Shown here in pieces: positions 48,510 to 57,126 of a DNA stretch of 64,000 bases; position 1 is the stretch's first letter; each line of letters opens with the position of its first letter. The notes under the pieces are model-generated. The model made no database searches, was not told where the DNA came from, and saw only the letters and a list, made by a program, of their open reading frames with translations. The DNA comes from an uncultured Oscillospiraceae bacterium (GTDB lineage: Bacteria; Bacillota; Clostridia; Oscillospirales; Oscillospiraceae): the NCBI GenBank assembly GCA_944387095.1, contig CALXDP010000010.1, positions 1-64,000 on the forward strand, read 5' to 3'. Position numbers and translations under genes: made by a program.

Positions 48510-48906
48510 CGCCACAGTGTGGAAGTTTTTGCTGGTGGGGGCGGCCAACACCCTGGTGGGCTCCGGGGTCATGTTTTTGCTGTACAACCTGGCCCATGTG
48601 AACTATTGGGTGGCGGTATGCGCCAACTATGTGGCGGGGGGCATTCTGAGCTTTTTCCTCAATAAGTATTTCACCTTCCGGAATCAGGAGCGCTCCGCCG
48701 CCCAGGTGCTGCGCTTTATCCTGACGGTGGCCGTGTGCGCCGCTATCGCCTATGGCCTGGCCCGGCCCGCGGTGCGCTGGGCCCTGGCGGGGTATGGCTC
48801 CACCATCCAGGAAAACGTGGCCATGCTGGCGGGTATGGTGCTGTACACCGGTCTGAACTACTTTGGCCAGCGGTTCTTCGCCTTCCGGGAGAGCGGCGAA
48901 TCTTAA
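48493..48906 (+). CDS. GtrA-like membrane protein
   Basis: A 137-residue four-helix membrane protein of the GtrA family (KFLLVGAANTLVGSGVMFLL; NYVAGGILSFFLNKYFTFRN; GMVLYTGLNYFGQRFFAFR). The NKYFTF and QRFFAF motifs following helices 2 and 4 are diagnostic. It is thought to flip undecaprenyl-phosphate-linked sugars. ATG 48493 has GGAGG 9 bases upstream; an alternative ATG at 48484 lies directly on it. The gene overlaps the glycosyltransferase by 17 bases. Confidence 0.9.
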   Translation: MKKLFDATVWKFLLVGAANTLVGSGVMFLLYNLAHVNYWVAVCANYVAGGILSFFLNKYFTFRNQERSAAQVLRFILTVAVCAAIAYGLARPAVRWALAGYGSTIQENVAMLAGMVLYTGLNYFGQRFFAFRESGES

Positions 48907-49021
48907 CGGTTTGTGAATTCTCCCCGCCTACCCCTTGCAATTTCCCCTTTGCCAGCATAAAATGTGTGCAAGGATCCACGTAAAACACTCCCCCACAAGA
49001 CATGATAAGGAGGCTGTCAAT

Positions 49022-49417
49022 ATGAGCATTGATTTTGACCGTTTGAAGGAGCGGGCCGGCGAGTTGGCCCAGGCCGGGGTGGCCAAGGCCAAGGAGATCA
49101 CTGACGCCGGTATGGCCAAAGCCAAGCAGCTGACCGAGATCGGCAAGCTGAAGGTGCAGAATTCCAGCGAGCGGGATTCCATCCGCCGGGCCTATCTGGA
49201 GCTGGGCAAGCTGTACTACGCCGAGCGGGGCTCCGCCCCTGAGCCTGGCTATGCCGACCTGTGCCAGAAGGTGACCAGCGCCATGGCCAAGATCGAGTAC
49301 AACAACGAGCGCATTGCCGACATCAAGGCCGCCGGCCACCTCACTGACCAGGAGGTGGAGGACGCCTCCTACGAGGAAACGGAGGACGGCCAGGCCGAGA
49401 ATGACGGCCAAGAGTAA
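49022..49417 (+). CDS. Small helical cytoplasmic protein of unknown function
   Basis: A 131-residue, highly charged, Ala/Lys-rich helical protein (MSIDFDRLKERAGELAQAG, repeated AKAKEITDAGMAKAKQL) with likely coiled coil over residues 5-40 and a middle segment RRAYLELGKLYYAERG, then an acidic tail. No signal peptide. It resembles small unnamed proteins often seen in Oscillospiraceae; no function is known to me. AAGGAGG precedes ATG 49022, and a strong terminator follows, so it is a monocistronic gene. Confidence 0.75.
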   Translation: MSIDFDRLKERAGELAQAGVAKAKEITDAGMAKAKQLTEIGKLKVQNSSERDSIRRAYLELGKLYYAERGSAPEPGYADLCQKVTSAMAKIEYNNERIADIKAAGHLTDQEVEDASYEETEDGQAENDGQE

Positions 49418-49430
49418 GCAGAAAAACGAG

Positions 49431-49475
49431 AAAGGCCCCCGCGCTCTCCCATCTGGGAGAGCGCGGGCCTTTTGT
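49431..49475. terminator. Strong terminator between convergent genes
   Basis: AAAGGCC..GCGCTCTCCC (49431-49450) pairs with GGGAGAGCGC..GGCCTTTT (49455-49474) with small bulges and an ATCT loop; TTTT follows on the plus strand. Confidence 0.8.
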
Positions 49476-49493
49476 CCCTGAGTCAGACTGTTT

Positions 49494-49841
49494 TCAGGCA
49501 AAAAACTTCCCCTTGAAAAAATTTTCGTTCCCCAAAGGTCTGGCCGTCAGCCGGAACAGGACGCATCCATCGGGGCACACGATATCCTTGATATACCTCC
49601 CGCTGCCGCCGATTCTCTCCAAGTCGCCGCCGCTGCGCACCGCCTCCATGATGGGATAGAGCAGCATCATGGTCTTGGAGCAGATGCCATACCCCTGGGC
49701 GTTGACCGGGCAGCCGTAGGTGCAGGTATACCGGTCTCCCACCTCTTCGCCGTTGCGGCAGCAGCGCTCCGTGCGCTCTCCCCGGAGAAAGCCGGTTACC
49801 TCAATCTCAAACTCATATTCCTCGTCATACCACTTTTTCAT
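49494..49841 (-). CDS. TIGR04076-family small protein
   Basis: A 115-residue protein, MKKWYDEEYEFEIEVTGFLR at the start, with cysteines in ERCCRNGEEVGDRYTCTYGC and VCPDGCVLFRLTA near residues 28-50 and 89-102. It matches small TIGR04076-like proteins, a family of unknown function, some of which are fused to redox enzymes. The start at 49841 follows GGAGGAGAACC. It lies 40 bases downstream of recR on the same strand. Confidence 0.75.
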   Translation of the reverse strand: MKKWYDEEYEFEIEVTGFLRGERTERCCRNGEEVGDRYTCTYGCPVNAQGYGICSKTMMLLYPIMEAVRSGGDLERIGGSGRYIKDIVCPDGCVLFRLTARPLGNENFFKGKFFA

Positions 49842-49881
49842 GGTTCTCCTCCCCTCAGGCCCCACCTTTCTGTATGGGTCC

Positions 49882-50484
49882 TCACATCTCCCGGCGGCCC
49901 TCCAGCGCCCGGGTTAGGGTGGCGTCGTCGGCAAACTCCAAGTGACTGCCCACCGGGATACCGTAGGCCAGCCGGGTCACCTTCACCCCGAAGGGCTTGA
50001 GCAGGCGGGACAGATACATGGCCGTGGTCTCCCCCTCGGTGTCCGGGTTGGTGGCCATGATGACCTCCTGGACGTCTCCGGCGGACAAGCGCTCCACCAG
50101 CTGGGGGATGCGCAGATCGTCCGGGCCCACATGGTTCATGGGAGAAATCACCCCGTGGAGCACGTGGTACACCCCCTGGTACTCCCGGGATCGCTCCAGG
50201 GCCACCACGTCCTTGGGGTCGGCCACCACGCAGATCACACCGTGGTCCCGCCGGGGGGAGGCACAGATGGGACAGGGCCCCTCCCCCTGCGTCAGGTTCT
50301 GGCATACGGGGCAGCAGGAGATGCCGGCCTTGGCCTGCAAAATGGCGTCGGCGAAGGCCTTGGCCGCCTCCTCCGGCTGGTTGAGCAGGTAGAAGGCCAG
50401 GCGCTGGGCGCTCTTGCGGCCTACGCCGGGCAGCTTGGCAAACTGCTCCACCAGGTTTTCAAGGGCAGGGGGAAAATAGTCCAT
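49882..50484 (-). CDS. recR: Recombination mediator RecR
   Basis: A 200-residue RecR: N-terminal helix-hairpin-helix (LVEQFAKLPGVGRKSAQRLA), the C4 zinc finger (CCPVCQNLTQGEGPCPIC) near residues 57-74, and the Toprim domain (VICVVADPKDVVALERS; VIMATNPDTEGETTAMYLSR). It works with RecF/RecO in loading RecA on gapped DNA. The start at 50484 follows GGAGG; four extra upstream codons are rejected. Confidence 0.96.
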   Translation of the reverse strand: MDYFPPALENLVEQFAKLPGVGRKSAQRLAFYLLNQPEEAAKAFADAILQAKAGISCCPVCQNLTQGEGPCPICASPRRDHGVICVVADPKDVVALERSREYQGVYHVLHGVISPMNHVGPDDLRIPQLVERLSAGDVQEVIMATNPDTEGETTAMYLSRLLKPFGVKVTRLAYGIPVGSHLEFADDATLTRALEGRREM

Positions 50485-50521
50485 GGGAACCTCCAAAGGT
50501 GTGAAAATTCAAGCGTGACAA

Positions 50522-51184
50522 TCAGGGATTGGAGTCCGGGCCACCCCGCAGAATCTGGATGGCCAGATCAATATCCGGCGCGCCGTACACCGACGAGCCG
50601 GCCACCAACACGCTGGCCCCCGCCTCCACCGCCCGGCGGGCGGTGACAGGGTTGATCCCCCCGTCCACCTCCAGCTCACAGGCGGGGTTGTACTGGTCGA
50701 TCAGCTGCCGCACCCGGCGGATGGTGTCCAGCTGGTGTTCCAAAAACGCCTGGCCGCCAAAGCCGGGCTCCACCGTCATCACCAGCACCATATCCAGCTG
50801 TTCCAGGTAGGGCAGCACTGCCTCCGGGGCAGTGATGGGCCGCAGGGCCACCGCCTTTTTCACCCCGCACTCCCCCATAATTTCCAGCGCCCGGGCGATG
50901 CGGGTGGGGTGGTCGGCCTCCAGATGGACGCTGAGCAGGTCTGCCCCCGCCTGGGCAAAGGCCCTGACGTACCGCTCCGGTTTGTCAATCATCAGGTGGA
51001 CGTCCAGAAACATATCCGTGTGGCTGCGGATGGACTTTACCACCGGCACCCCGACGGTGAGGTTGGGCACAAAGGCCCCGTCCATCACGTCCACATGGAC
51101 CCAGTCGGCGGTGCGGACCCGGTAGATCTCCTGCGCTAAATTGCAAAAATCCGCCGACAGGATGGAAGGCGCGATCTTAACCAT
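50522..51184 (-). CDS. rpe: Ribulose-phosphate 3-epimerase
   Basis: A 220-residue TIM-barrel enzyme: MVKIAPSILSADFCNLAQEI, WVHVDVMDGAFVPNLTVG (catalytic Asp and metal His), FLDVHLMIDKPERY, VMTVEPGFGGQAF and LEVDGGINPVTA with phosphate-binding VAGSSVYGA. It interconverts ribulose-5-P and xylulose-5-P in the pentose phosphate pathway. GGAAG lies upstream of ATG 51184; an upstream extension of 74 residues is Gly/Pro/Arg-rich read-through and rejected. Confidence 0.95.
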   Translation of the reverse strand: MVKIAPSILSADFCNLAQEIYRVRTADWVHVDVMDGAFVPNLTVGVPVVKSIRSHTDMFLDVHLMIDKPERYVRAFAQAGADLLSVHLEADHPTRIARALEIMGECGVKKAVALRPITAPEAVLPYLEQLDMVLVMTVEPGFGGQAFLEHQLDTIRRVRQLIDQYNPACELEVDGGINPVTARRAVEAGASVLVAGSSVYGAPDIDLAIQILRGGPDSNP

Positions 51185-51444
51185 GTGATTTTCTTCCTTT
51201 CCGCCCCAAAGGGGGTCTTTCGCTGGCCGGGCGGCGGGCCGGACGGCGCACCGTCCCGCCCCGAGGCACATAGGATACACCGAGCGGAAGTCGCCGCCGG
51301 CAGGCCGGGGGGCTTCCCACCTCTCCCGCTCGCCCCCGGCACTGGCCGCCAGGCGTGCCGCACCGAAATAGCCGTCCGGCAGGGTCTCAGCCCTGCCGGG
51401 CGGCACTGTGATATTTCAGGCAGGGCTCACCAGGCTCTCTCCGC

Positions 51445-52665
51445 TCAGGAGAACGTCCCGGTGTAGGCCACTTCCCGCACATCGTAGCCCGCATCCCGCA
51501 GACTGCCCAGGATCTCCTCCTTGTGGGCCTTTCCAAAGGCCTCCAGGGTCACCTTCAGCTCCACGCCGGACTGGCGGTTGATATTGACAAACTGATTATG
51601 GTCCAACTTGATGATATTGCCGCTCTGCCGGGCCACCAGCTCGGCCACCCGCAGCAGCTCACCGGGCCGGTCTGGCAGTTGCACCGAGAAGGTAAAGATG
51701 CGGCTGCGGTTGATCAGCCCGTGCTGCACCAGGGAGGAGATGGTGATCACGTCCATATTGCCCCCCGACAGGACAGGCACTACGTTGCACCCCTTGCAGT
51801 CCAGATGGTACAGCGCCGCCATGGGCAACAGCCCGGCGTTCTCCACAATCATCTTGTGCCGCTCCATCACGTCCAGGAAGGCGTCCACCAACTCATCGTC
51901 CTCAATGGTGAGAATGTCGTCCACATTCTGCTGGATGTAGGGAAACACCTTCTCCCCCGGAGTCTTCACCGCCACGCCGTCGGCAATGGTCTCCACCCGG
52001 GGCAGGGTGACCACATGGCCCGCCTCCAGGCTGGCCTTCATGGAGGCCGCCCCCGCCGGCTCCACCCCGATCACCTTCACATGGGGGTTGAGCAGCTTGG
52101 CCAGGGTGGCCACCCCGGAGGCCAGCCCACCGCCCCCGATGGGCACCAGGATCACATCCACATCAGGCAGGTCCTTGAAGATCTCATAGGCGATGGTGCC
52201 CTGCCCCGTGGCCACGGTGAGATCGTCAAAGGGATGGACGTAGGTCAGTCCCTCCTGCTCGCTCAGCTGGGCGGCCAGGGCGGCCGCGTCGTCAAAGGTC
52301 TCCCCCTGTAGGATGACCCGGGCGCCGTAGTCCTTGGTGTTGTTCACCTTCACCAGGGGGGTGGTGGTGGGCATGACCACAGTGGCGGGGATGCCCGCGG
52401 CCTGGGCTGCGTAGGCCACCCCCTGGGCGTGGTTGCCGGCGGAGGCGGTGATCAGGCCCCTGGCCTTTTCCTCGTCGGTGAGGGTGGAGCATTTGAAGTA
52501 GGCCCCCCGGATCTTATAGGCCCCGGTGACCTGCATATTTTCCGGCTTGATGTACACGTTATTCCCTGTTGCCTTGGAGAAAAAAGGGCTGTATATCAGG
52601 TCGGTGGTGTGCAGCACCCCGTCCAACACCCGACGGGCCGCTTTAAAATCTTCCAATGCCATCAT
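51445..52665 (-). CDS. ilvA: Threonine ammonia-lyase (threonine dehydratase)
   Basis: A 406-residue PLP enzyme of the catabolic/short form (TdcB-like, with one C-terminal ACT domain). The PLP lysine is K51 in TGAYKIRGAYF; ASAGNHAQGVAYAAQ and PIGGGGLASGVATL are the substrate and phosphate loops; the ACT domain runs from about residue 325 (FSVQLPDRPGELLRVAELVA). It deaminates threonine to 2-oxobutanoate. AGGAGG lies 10 bases before ATG 52665, with a second ATG directly after. Confidence 0.92.
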   Translation of the reverse strand: MMALEDFKAARRVLDGVLHTTDLIYSPFFSKATGNNVYIKPENMQVTGAYKIRGAYFKCSTLTDEEKARGLITASAGNHAQGVAYAAQAAGIPATVVMPTTTPLVKVNNTKDYGARVILQGETFDDAAALAAQLSEQEGLTYVHPFDDLTVATGQGTIAYEIFKDLPDVDVILVPIGGGGLASGVATLAKLLNPHVKVIGVEPAGAASMKASLEAGHVVTLPRVETIADGVAVKTPGEKVFPYIQQNVDDILTIEDDELVDAFLDVMERHKMIVENAGLLPMAALYHLDCKGCNVVPVLSGGNMDVITISSLVQHGLINRSRIFTFSVQLPDRPGELLRVAELVARQSGNIIKLDHNQFVNINRQSGVELKVTLEAFGKAHKEEILGSLRDAGYDVREVAYTGTFS

Positions 52666-52775
52666 GGCAACCAGGCCTCCTCGCCCATCGGCGGCCCAGT
52701 CCCCTGAGCGCTGATGAAAGCAAAATAAATGCTGGTTTGTATTTTAACCCAACGCAGGATAGAAGTCAATGCCGT

Positions 52776-52825
52776 GGGGCCGGCTCCTTCCCCGGCCGGG
52801 GAAGGAGCCGGCCCCCGCCCTTTTT
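52776..52825. terminator. 40-base perfect palindrome in a divergent promoter region
   Basis: Arms 52776-52795 and 52796-52815 are exact complements (GGGGCCGGCTCCTTCCCCGG and its reverse) followed by CGCCCTTTTTC. It lies upstream of both ilvA and the XpaC-like gene, and 11 bases before the TTGACA of the latter, so like the hairpin at 33270 it terminates no annotated transcript. Confidence 0.75.
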
Positions 52826-52826
52826 C

Positions 52827-52856
52827 TTGACAGCGCGTGCCCCGCTGGGGTACAAT
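52827..52856 (+). promoter_or_regulatory. Promoter of the xpaC-telA cluster
   Basis: TTGACA (52827-52832), 18 bases, TACAAT (52851-52856); the first start codon is 71 bases on. Confidence 0.6.
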
Positions 52857-52926
52857 AAGTGCAATGAAAAACACTGTCCTGGGCTGTCAGCCCCCTGCAC
52901 TTTTCATTCGGGAGGGATTCCATCGC

Positions 52927-53646
52927 ATGGCTTATGTGCGGAAAAAGAGCGTATTGCCCATCTATTTCGTGGGCTTTGTGTGGCTTTTGTGGGCCGTCTT
53001 CGGCTCTCTGCGCCGCCCCGCTGACTATATCATGGCCGCCCTGGTGTCTATCATCGCCTACCTCTTGGGCAAGCTGATCTTCCCTGACCGGGGATACGCT
53101 CTGCCCGACGAGGATGAGGAACGGGACGCACCTCCCCATCCGGAGGCCCAGGCGGCGAAGGAGCCCCGCTCCCAGGCCCAGGCCAAACCCCAGTCCACCG
53201 GCAACCCGGAGATCGACAAGCTGATTGCCGAGCGGGATCGGGCCCTGGGCGAGATGCGCCGGCTCAACAACACCATCGAGGACGAGGTTATCTCCCAGCA
53301 GATTGACCACCTGGAGGCAGTGACAGAGAAAATCATCGGCGCGGTGATTGATAAGCCCGCCAAGCTGCCCCAACTGCGCCGCTTCCTCAACTACTATCTG
53401 CCCACCACCCTGAAGCTGCTCAACGCCTATGACCGGATGGACGCCGCTGGAGTGTCAGGTACCAACATCGACGGCACCAAAGGTAAAATCGAGAACATCA
53501 TGGGCACCATCTGCACCGCCTTTGACAAGCAGCTGGACGCCCTTTACGGCGAGGAGGCGCTGGACATCTCCACGGACATCGCCGTGCTGGAAAACCTGCT
53601 GGCCCAGGAGGGGCTGGGCGGGACAACCCTCGGTTCTCAGCCGTGA
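52927..53646 (+). CDS. XpaC-like membrane protein
   Basis: A 239-residue protein with two N-terminal membrane helices (residues 9-26, VLPIYFVGFVWLLWAVFG, and 33-53) and a cytoplasmic helical domain (IDKLIAERDRALGEMRRLNN; LDISTDIAVLENLLAQEGL), matching the XpaC family named for 5-bromo-4-chloroindolyl phosphate hydrolysis. XpaC proteins are regularly followed by TelA-type genes, as here (81-base gap). They are thought to act in envelope stress and resistance to toxic anions or lytic peptides. GGGAGGG precedes ATG 52927. Confidence 0.85.
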   Translation: MAYVRKKSVLPIYFVGFVWLLWAVFGSLRRPADYIMAALVSIIAYLLGKLIFPDRGYALPDEDEERDAPPHPEAQAAKEPRSQAQAKPQSTGNPEIDKLIAERDRALGEMRRLNNTIEDEVISQQIDHLEAVTEKIIGAVIDKPAKLPQLRRFLNYYLPTTLKLLNAYDRMDAAGVSGTNIDGTKGKIENIMGTICTAFDKQLDALYGEEALDISTDIAVLENLLAQEGLGGTTLGSQP

Positions 53647-53727
53647 CGGCCCACCCGGGCCGCAGGCTTTTCCCCATAATGAAGCACAGGATCCCGACAA
53701 CACGATCACAATGAGGAGGAAACCACC

Positions 53728-54927
53728 ATGTCCGACAAGATTGACATGACCCCGGAGCTGACCTTAGACCCCTCCGGCGCCGCTGCCCAGGCCCAGGCGC
53801 CCGCCGCCCCCGAGGCTCCCACCCTCACCCTGGAGAACAACCTGACCCCCGCCGACGTGGCCGCCGCCCAGGCCGCCCGGGACGCTCAGGCGGTGCAGCT
53901 GGACGAGAGCCAGCTGAGCGACGCGGAGCGGAAAATGGTGGACGACTTTGCCCAGAAGATTGACATTACCGACTCCACTGTGGTGCTTCAGTACGGCGCG
54001 GCGGCCCAGAAGAACATCGCCAGTTTCTCGGAGAACGCCCTGAACAACGTGCGCACCAAGGACTTGGGGGAGGTGGGCCAGGCCCTGTCCGCCCTGGTGG
54101 TGGAGCTGAAGAGCTTCGGCCAGGAGGAGAAGAGCGGCATCTTTGGCTTCTTCCAGAAAAAGAAGAACGAGGCCATGGCCCTGAAGGCCAGCTACGATAA
54201 GGCTGAGGTCAACGTGGACAAGATCGCCTCCATTTTGGAGAACCATCAGGTGACCCTGATGAAGGACATTGCCATGTTGGACCAGATGTATGACCTGAAC
54301 ACCAAGTATTACAAGGAACTGACCATGTATATCCTGGCGGGCAAAAAGGCGCTGAACAAGGCCCGGACCGAGACGCTGGAAGCCCTGCGCAAGAAAGCCG
54401 CCGAGACCAGCGCTCAGGAGGACGCCCAGGCCTATAACGACTACGCCAACCTGTGCAGCCGCTTTGAGAAGAAGATCCACGACCTAGAGCTGACCCGGAT
54501 GATCTCCATCCAAATGGGCCCCCAGACCCGGATGATCCAGAACAACGACACCCTGATGCTGGAGAAAATCCAGTCCTCCCTGGTCAACACCATCCCCCTG
54601 TGGAAGAGCCAGATGGTGCTGGCCCTGGGGCTGGAGCACTCCCGCCAGGCCACCGCCGCCCAGTCCGCGGTGACCAACATGACCAACGAGCTGCTGCAAA
54701 AGAACGCGGAAATGCTCAAGATGGGCACCATCGAGACCGCCAAGGAGGCCGAGCGGAGCGTGGTGGACATCGAGACCCTCCAGCACACCAACCAGCAACT
54801 CATCTCCACGCTGGACGAGGTCATGCAGATCCAGAAGGACGGCGCCCAAAAGCGCAAGGAGGCCGAGCTGGAGCTGGGCCGCATTGAGGGTGAGCTAAAG
54901 CAGAAGCTGCTGGAACTGAGAGGCTGA
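53728..54927 (+). CDS. Toxic anion resistance protein, TelA family
   Basis: A 399-residue helical cytoplasmic protein of the TelA/KlaA family. After an Ala/Pro-rich, disordered start (to about residue 45), the family domain runs through KMVDDFAQKIDITDSTVVLQ, FGFFQKKKNEAMALKASYDK, YDLNTKYYKELTMYILAGKK, ISIQMGPQTRMIQNNDTLML and IPLWKSQMVLALGLEHSRQA. The family is linked to tellurite and cell-wall-antibiotic tolerance. AGGAGG precedes the ATG. Co-transcribed with the XpaC-like gene. Confidence 0.92.
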   Translation: MSDKIDMTPELTLDPSGAAAQAQAPAAPEAPTLTLENNLTPADVAAAQAARDAQAVQLDESQLSDAERKMVDDFAQKIDITDSTVVLQYGAAAQKNIASFSENALNNVRTKDLGEVGQALSALVVELKSFGQEEKSGIFGFFQKKKNEAMALKASYDKAEVNVDKIASILENHQVTLMKDIAMLDQMYDLNTKYYKELTMYILAGKKALNKARTETLEALRKKAAETSAQEDAQAYNDYANLCSRFEKKIHDLELTRMISIQMGPQTRMIQNNDTLMLEKIQSSLVNTIPLWKSQMVLALGLEHSRQATAAQSAVTNMTNELLQKNAEMLKMGTIETAKEAERSVVDIETLQHTNQQLISTLDEVMQIQKDGAQKRKEAELELGRIEGELKQKLLELRG

Positions 54928-54987
54928 CTGCCGGCCAGCCCGGGCCCCGCCGCAGACGGGATGGCAGTTGATGCCGCCGTACAATTG

Positions 54988-55037
54988 TTTTGCCCAGCAA
55001 AATCTTAGCGCAAGGGCGGATGAATCCGCCCTTGCGC
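54988..55037 (+). terminator. Two hairpins after the TelA-like gene
   Basis: TTTTGC/GCAAAA (54988-55002) and a perfect 13-bp GC stem, GCGCAAGGGCGGA (55008-55020) with its complement 55025-55037 around TGAA. There is no T-run, so it may be a partial terminator or processing site before the TPM-domain gene. Confidence 0.5.
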
Positions 55038-55076
55038 AAATCAAATCCGGGTCCCTAGGGCGGAAAGGAGCACCCC

Positions 55077-55595
55077 ATGAATTTTCTCAAGAAGCAGAGC
55101 GTGGCCTGGGTCATCACCATCCTGATGATCCTGTTTTCCGTTGGCTTCGGTCTGGCCAAATCCCCGGACAACCAGCCCAGCAGCTATTCCGACGGTTCTG
55201 ACAGCTGGTACGTCTATGACGATGCCAATGTGCTCTCCGACAGCACACAGCGCGTCCTCCGGGAGCGTAACCGCCAGCTCTATGAGCGTATGGACGTGGT
55301 TATCGCCTGCGTCACCACCAATTATGGCCGGAACGATCTGGGCTCTTTCACCATGGACTACGCCGAAACTATCGGTTTGGGTTCCTATGACTTCATCGTG
55401 GTGCTGGATATTGCAGGAGAAAACTACTGGCTGACCCAAGGCAGCGGCCTGGTGGAGCTCTTCTCCGACGACGACTGCCAGGCTTACGCCTGGAACTATA
55501 TGGAGGATGCCTTCGCCCGGGGAGACTATGACTCCGCCCTGCTCGACCTGACCCAGCAGTTGGCGAACTGGTATGCCGACCACTATTTGACCTGA
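55077..55595 (+). CDS. TPM-domain membrane-anchored protein
   Basis: A 172-residue protein with an N-terminal signal or anchor helix (residues 8-27) and an extracytoplasmic TPM/YgcG-type domain (YVYDDANVLSDSTQRVLRER; GSYDFIVVLDIAGENYWLTQ, ending LADWYADHY-like). TPM domains are associated with envelope proteins and, in related proteins, with phosphatase activity. AAAGGAG precedes ATG 55077. It follows telA by 149 bases with hairpins between. Confidence 0.82.
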   Translation: MNFLKKQSVAWVITILMILFSVGFGLAKSPDNQPSSYSDGSDSWYVYDDANVLSDSTQRVLRERNRQLYERMDVVIACVTTNYGRNDLGSFTMDYAETIGLGSYDFIVVLDIAGENYWLTQGSGLVELFSDDDCQAYAWNYMEDAFARGDYDSALLDLTQQLANWYADHYLT

Positions 55596-55617
55596 CCGCA
55601 CACAAGGAGCGCTGCAT

Positions 55618-56019
55618 ATGGAAATTCTCATCATCATTCTTTTGGCCATTGTGGTAATTGCCCTGTTGGAGGGCACTCACCGCCGCCGCTATCACAACGG
55701 CTACTATGGCCCCAACTACGTATACCGTCCCTTCTTCATCTTTCGGCCCCGGCCTCCACGGCCGCCCAGACCCCGGCCCCACGGCCGGCCCTTTGGCGGC
55801 CCACGGCCCGGCCCCGGTCCACGCCCCGGGCCCAGACCCGGCAGTTTTAGCGGCAACCGCTCCTTCGGCGGTGGCGGACGCCCCTCCGGCGGCTTCGGCG
55901 CCAAGCGTCCTGGCGGTTCCTTTGGCGGCGGCCGGCGGGGCGGCAGCTTTGGCGGGGGGCGCTCCTTTGGCGGGGGCGGGCGCGCCGGCGGCGGCCCCCG
56001 GGGCGGTGGACGGCGCTGA
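55618..56019 (+). CDS. Gly/Arg/Pro-rich membrane-anchored protein
   Basis: A 133-residue protein with a single hydrophobic helix at the start (MEILIIILLAIVVIALLEG), then a proline/arginine stretch (RPRPPRPPRPRPHGRPFGGP) and a glycine-rich tail with GGGRSFGGGGRAGGG-like repeats. It is low-complexity throughout and no domain is recognised. It lies 22 bases after the TPM gene with AAGGAG before the ATG, in a pattern (XpaC, TelA, TPM, Gly-rich) resembling YgcG-type operons, where TPM proteins themselves often end in Gly-rich tails: here the tail is a separate protein. Confidence 0.6.
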   Translation: MEILIIILLAIVVIALLEGTHRRRYHNGYYGPNYVYRPFFIFRPRPPRPPRPRPHGRPFGGPRPGPGPRPGPRPGSFSGNRSFGGGGRPSGGFGAKRPGGSFGGGRRGGSFGGGRSFGGGGRAGGGPRGGGRR

Positions 56020-56161
56020 GCTCCCCTCTCCTTCCTTATTACCCCCTGCGCCGCCCCAGTCCACAAAAATACACACCGCGCCGTCAGGGACTTCCCTGGC
56101 GGCGCGGCCTGTTTCCGGCAAAATGGCGTTTCTTTCTCCCAATGGGCGGGCGTCCCCTGCC

Positions 56162-56905
56162 CTACTGGCCGCTCAACGACCTTCTCCGGTACTCCCGGGG
56201 CTTCCACTCGGGCAGAGGCAGGCGCTGCATGGCGCCAAACACATAGTCTTTCAGCCGGGGATAGGTCTTGGACAGTTCCACCACCAGCTCCTTCACCTCC
56301 TGCCGCCGGGTGGAACCGTCGGCAGGGCAGGGATTGTGGACGATGGGCAGGCGGTGGCGCAGGGCGGCGTTGCGGACCATTCCCTCCCCGCAGTACAGCA
56401 GGGGCCGGATCTGGGTGATGCCCGTCCGGTCCAGCCAGGTCACCGGCTGAAAGCAGGAGATGCGCCCCTCGTAGAACAGGGACAAAAAGAAAGTCTCCAC
56501 CGCGTCGTCAAAGTGATGGCCCAGGGCGATCTTGTTCAGCCCCAGCTCTCCCATGGCGTTGTGGATGGCCCCCCGGCGCATCTTGGCGCACAGGGAGCAG
56601 GGGTTCTTCTCCTTCCGCACATCGAAGATGATGGGAAAGATCTCAGTCTGGATCAGATGGTAGGGCACCTCCAGCTCCTCACACAGCCGGGCCACCTGGG
56701 AAAAGTCCATGTCCGGGTTGCCGGGATGCACAGTGATGGCATGCAGCTCGAAAGGCAGAGGATAAAATTTCTTGAGCTTGGCCATGGCATACAGCAGGGT
56801 GAGGGAATCCTTGCCCCCGGACACCCCCACAGCGATCCGGTCCCCCGCCTGAATCATGTCATAGTCCTCTACGCACCGGCGCAGGTGGGACAAAATCACT
56901 TCCAT
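56162..56905 (-). CDS. TtcA-type tRNA 2-thiolation ATP pyrophosphatase
   Basis: A 247-residue PP-loop protein: SGGKDS at residues 29-34 (GDRIAVGVSGGKDSLTLLYA), CSLCAKMRRGAIHNAM with the C-x2-C pair near 107-110, and GHHFDDAVETFFLSLFY. TtcA enzymes use an Fe-S cluster to thiolate cytidine 32 in tRNA; the TtuA/Ncs6 group looks similar, so the exact target is not certain. GGAGG lies 8 bases before ATG 56905. Confidence 0.85.
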   Translation of the reverse strand: MEVILSHLRRCVEDYDMIQAGDRIAVGVSGGKDSLTLLYAMAKLKKFYPLPFELHAITVHPGNPDMDFSQVARLCEELEVPYHLIQTEIFPIIFDVRKEKNPCSLCAKMRRGAIHNAMGELGLNKIALGHHFDDAVETFFLSLFYEGRISCFQPVTWLDRTGITQIRPLLYCGEGMVRNAALRHRLPIVHNPCPADGSTRRQEVKELVVELSKTYPRLKDYVFGAMQRLPLPEWKPREYRRRSLSGQ

Positions 56906-57015
56906 GAAAAGGCCTCCAAAAAAGAAAATCAAAACGAGAATTTCAGAGATTATCTGAGATATTAAGAGAATAAGCGAGGATTCTCTTCCAAATATAAAAA
57001 AAGTCGTTTTCCCCG

Positions 57016-57044
57016 TTGACAGGGTGGAACGAAGGCATTATAAT
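57016..57044 (+). promoter_or_regulatory. Perfect-consensus promoter of rplM-rpsI
   Basis: TTGACA (57016-57021), 17 bases, TATAAT (57039-57044), 82 bases before rplM. Confidence 0.85.
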
Positions 57045-57126
57045 ACATCATGCTCCGTTTTGTAAAGCGGAGCTTTCCCTATGTTTTCAAAAGAAACTAT
57101 CACATAAATAATGGAGGAACCCCATC

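Noticed and set aside
54982-55037. Possible third copy of the structured repeat (TTTTGC/GCAAAA hairpin followed by a GC hairpin)
   Set aside because: It lacks the AACTCTGCAAGGCTT segment and the stem is only six pairs, so it does not match copies A and B.
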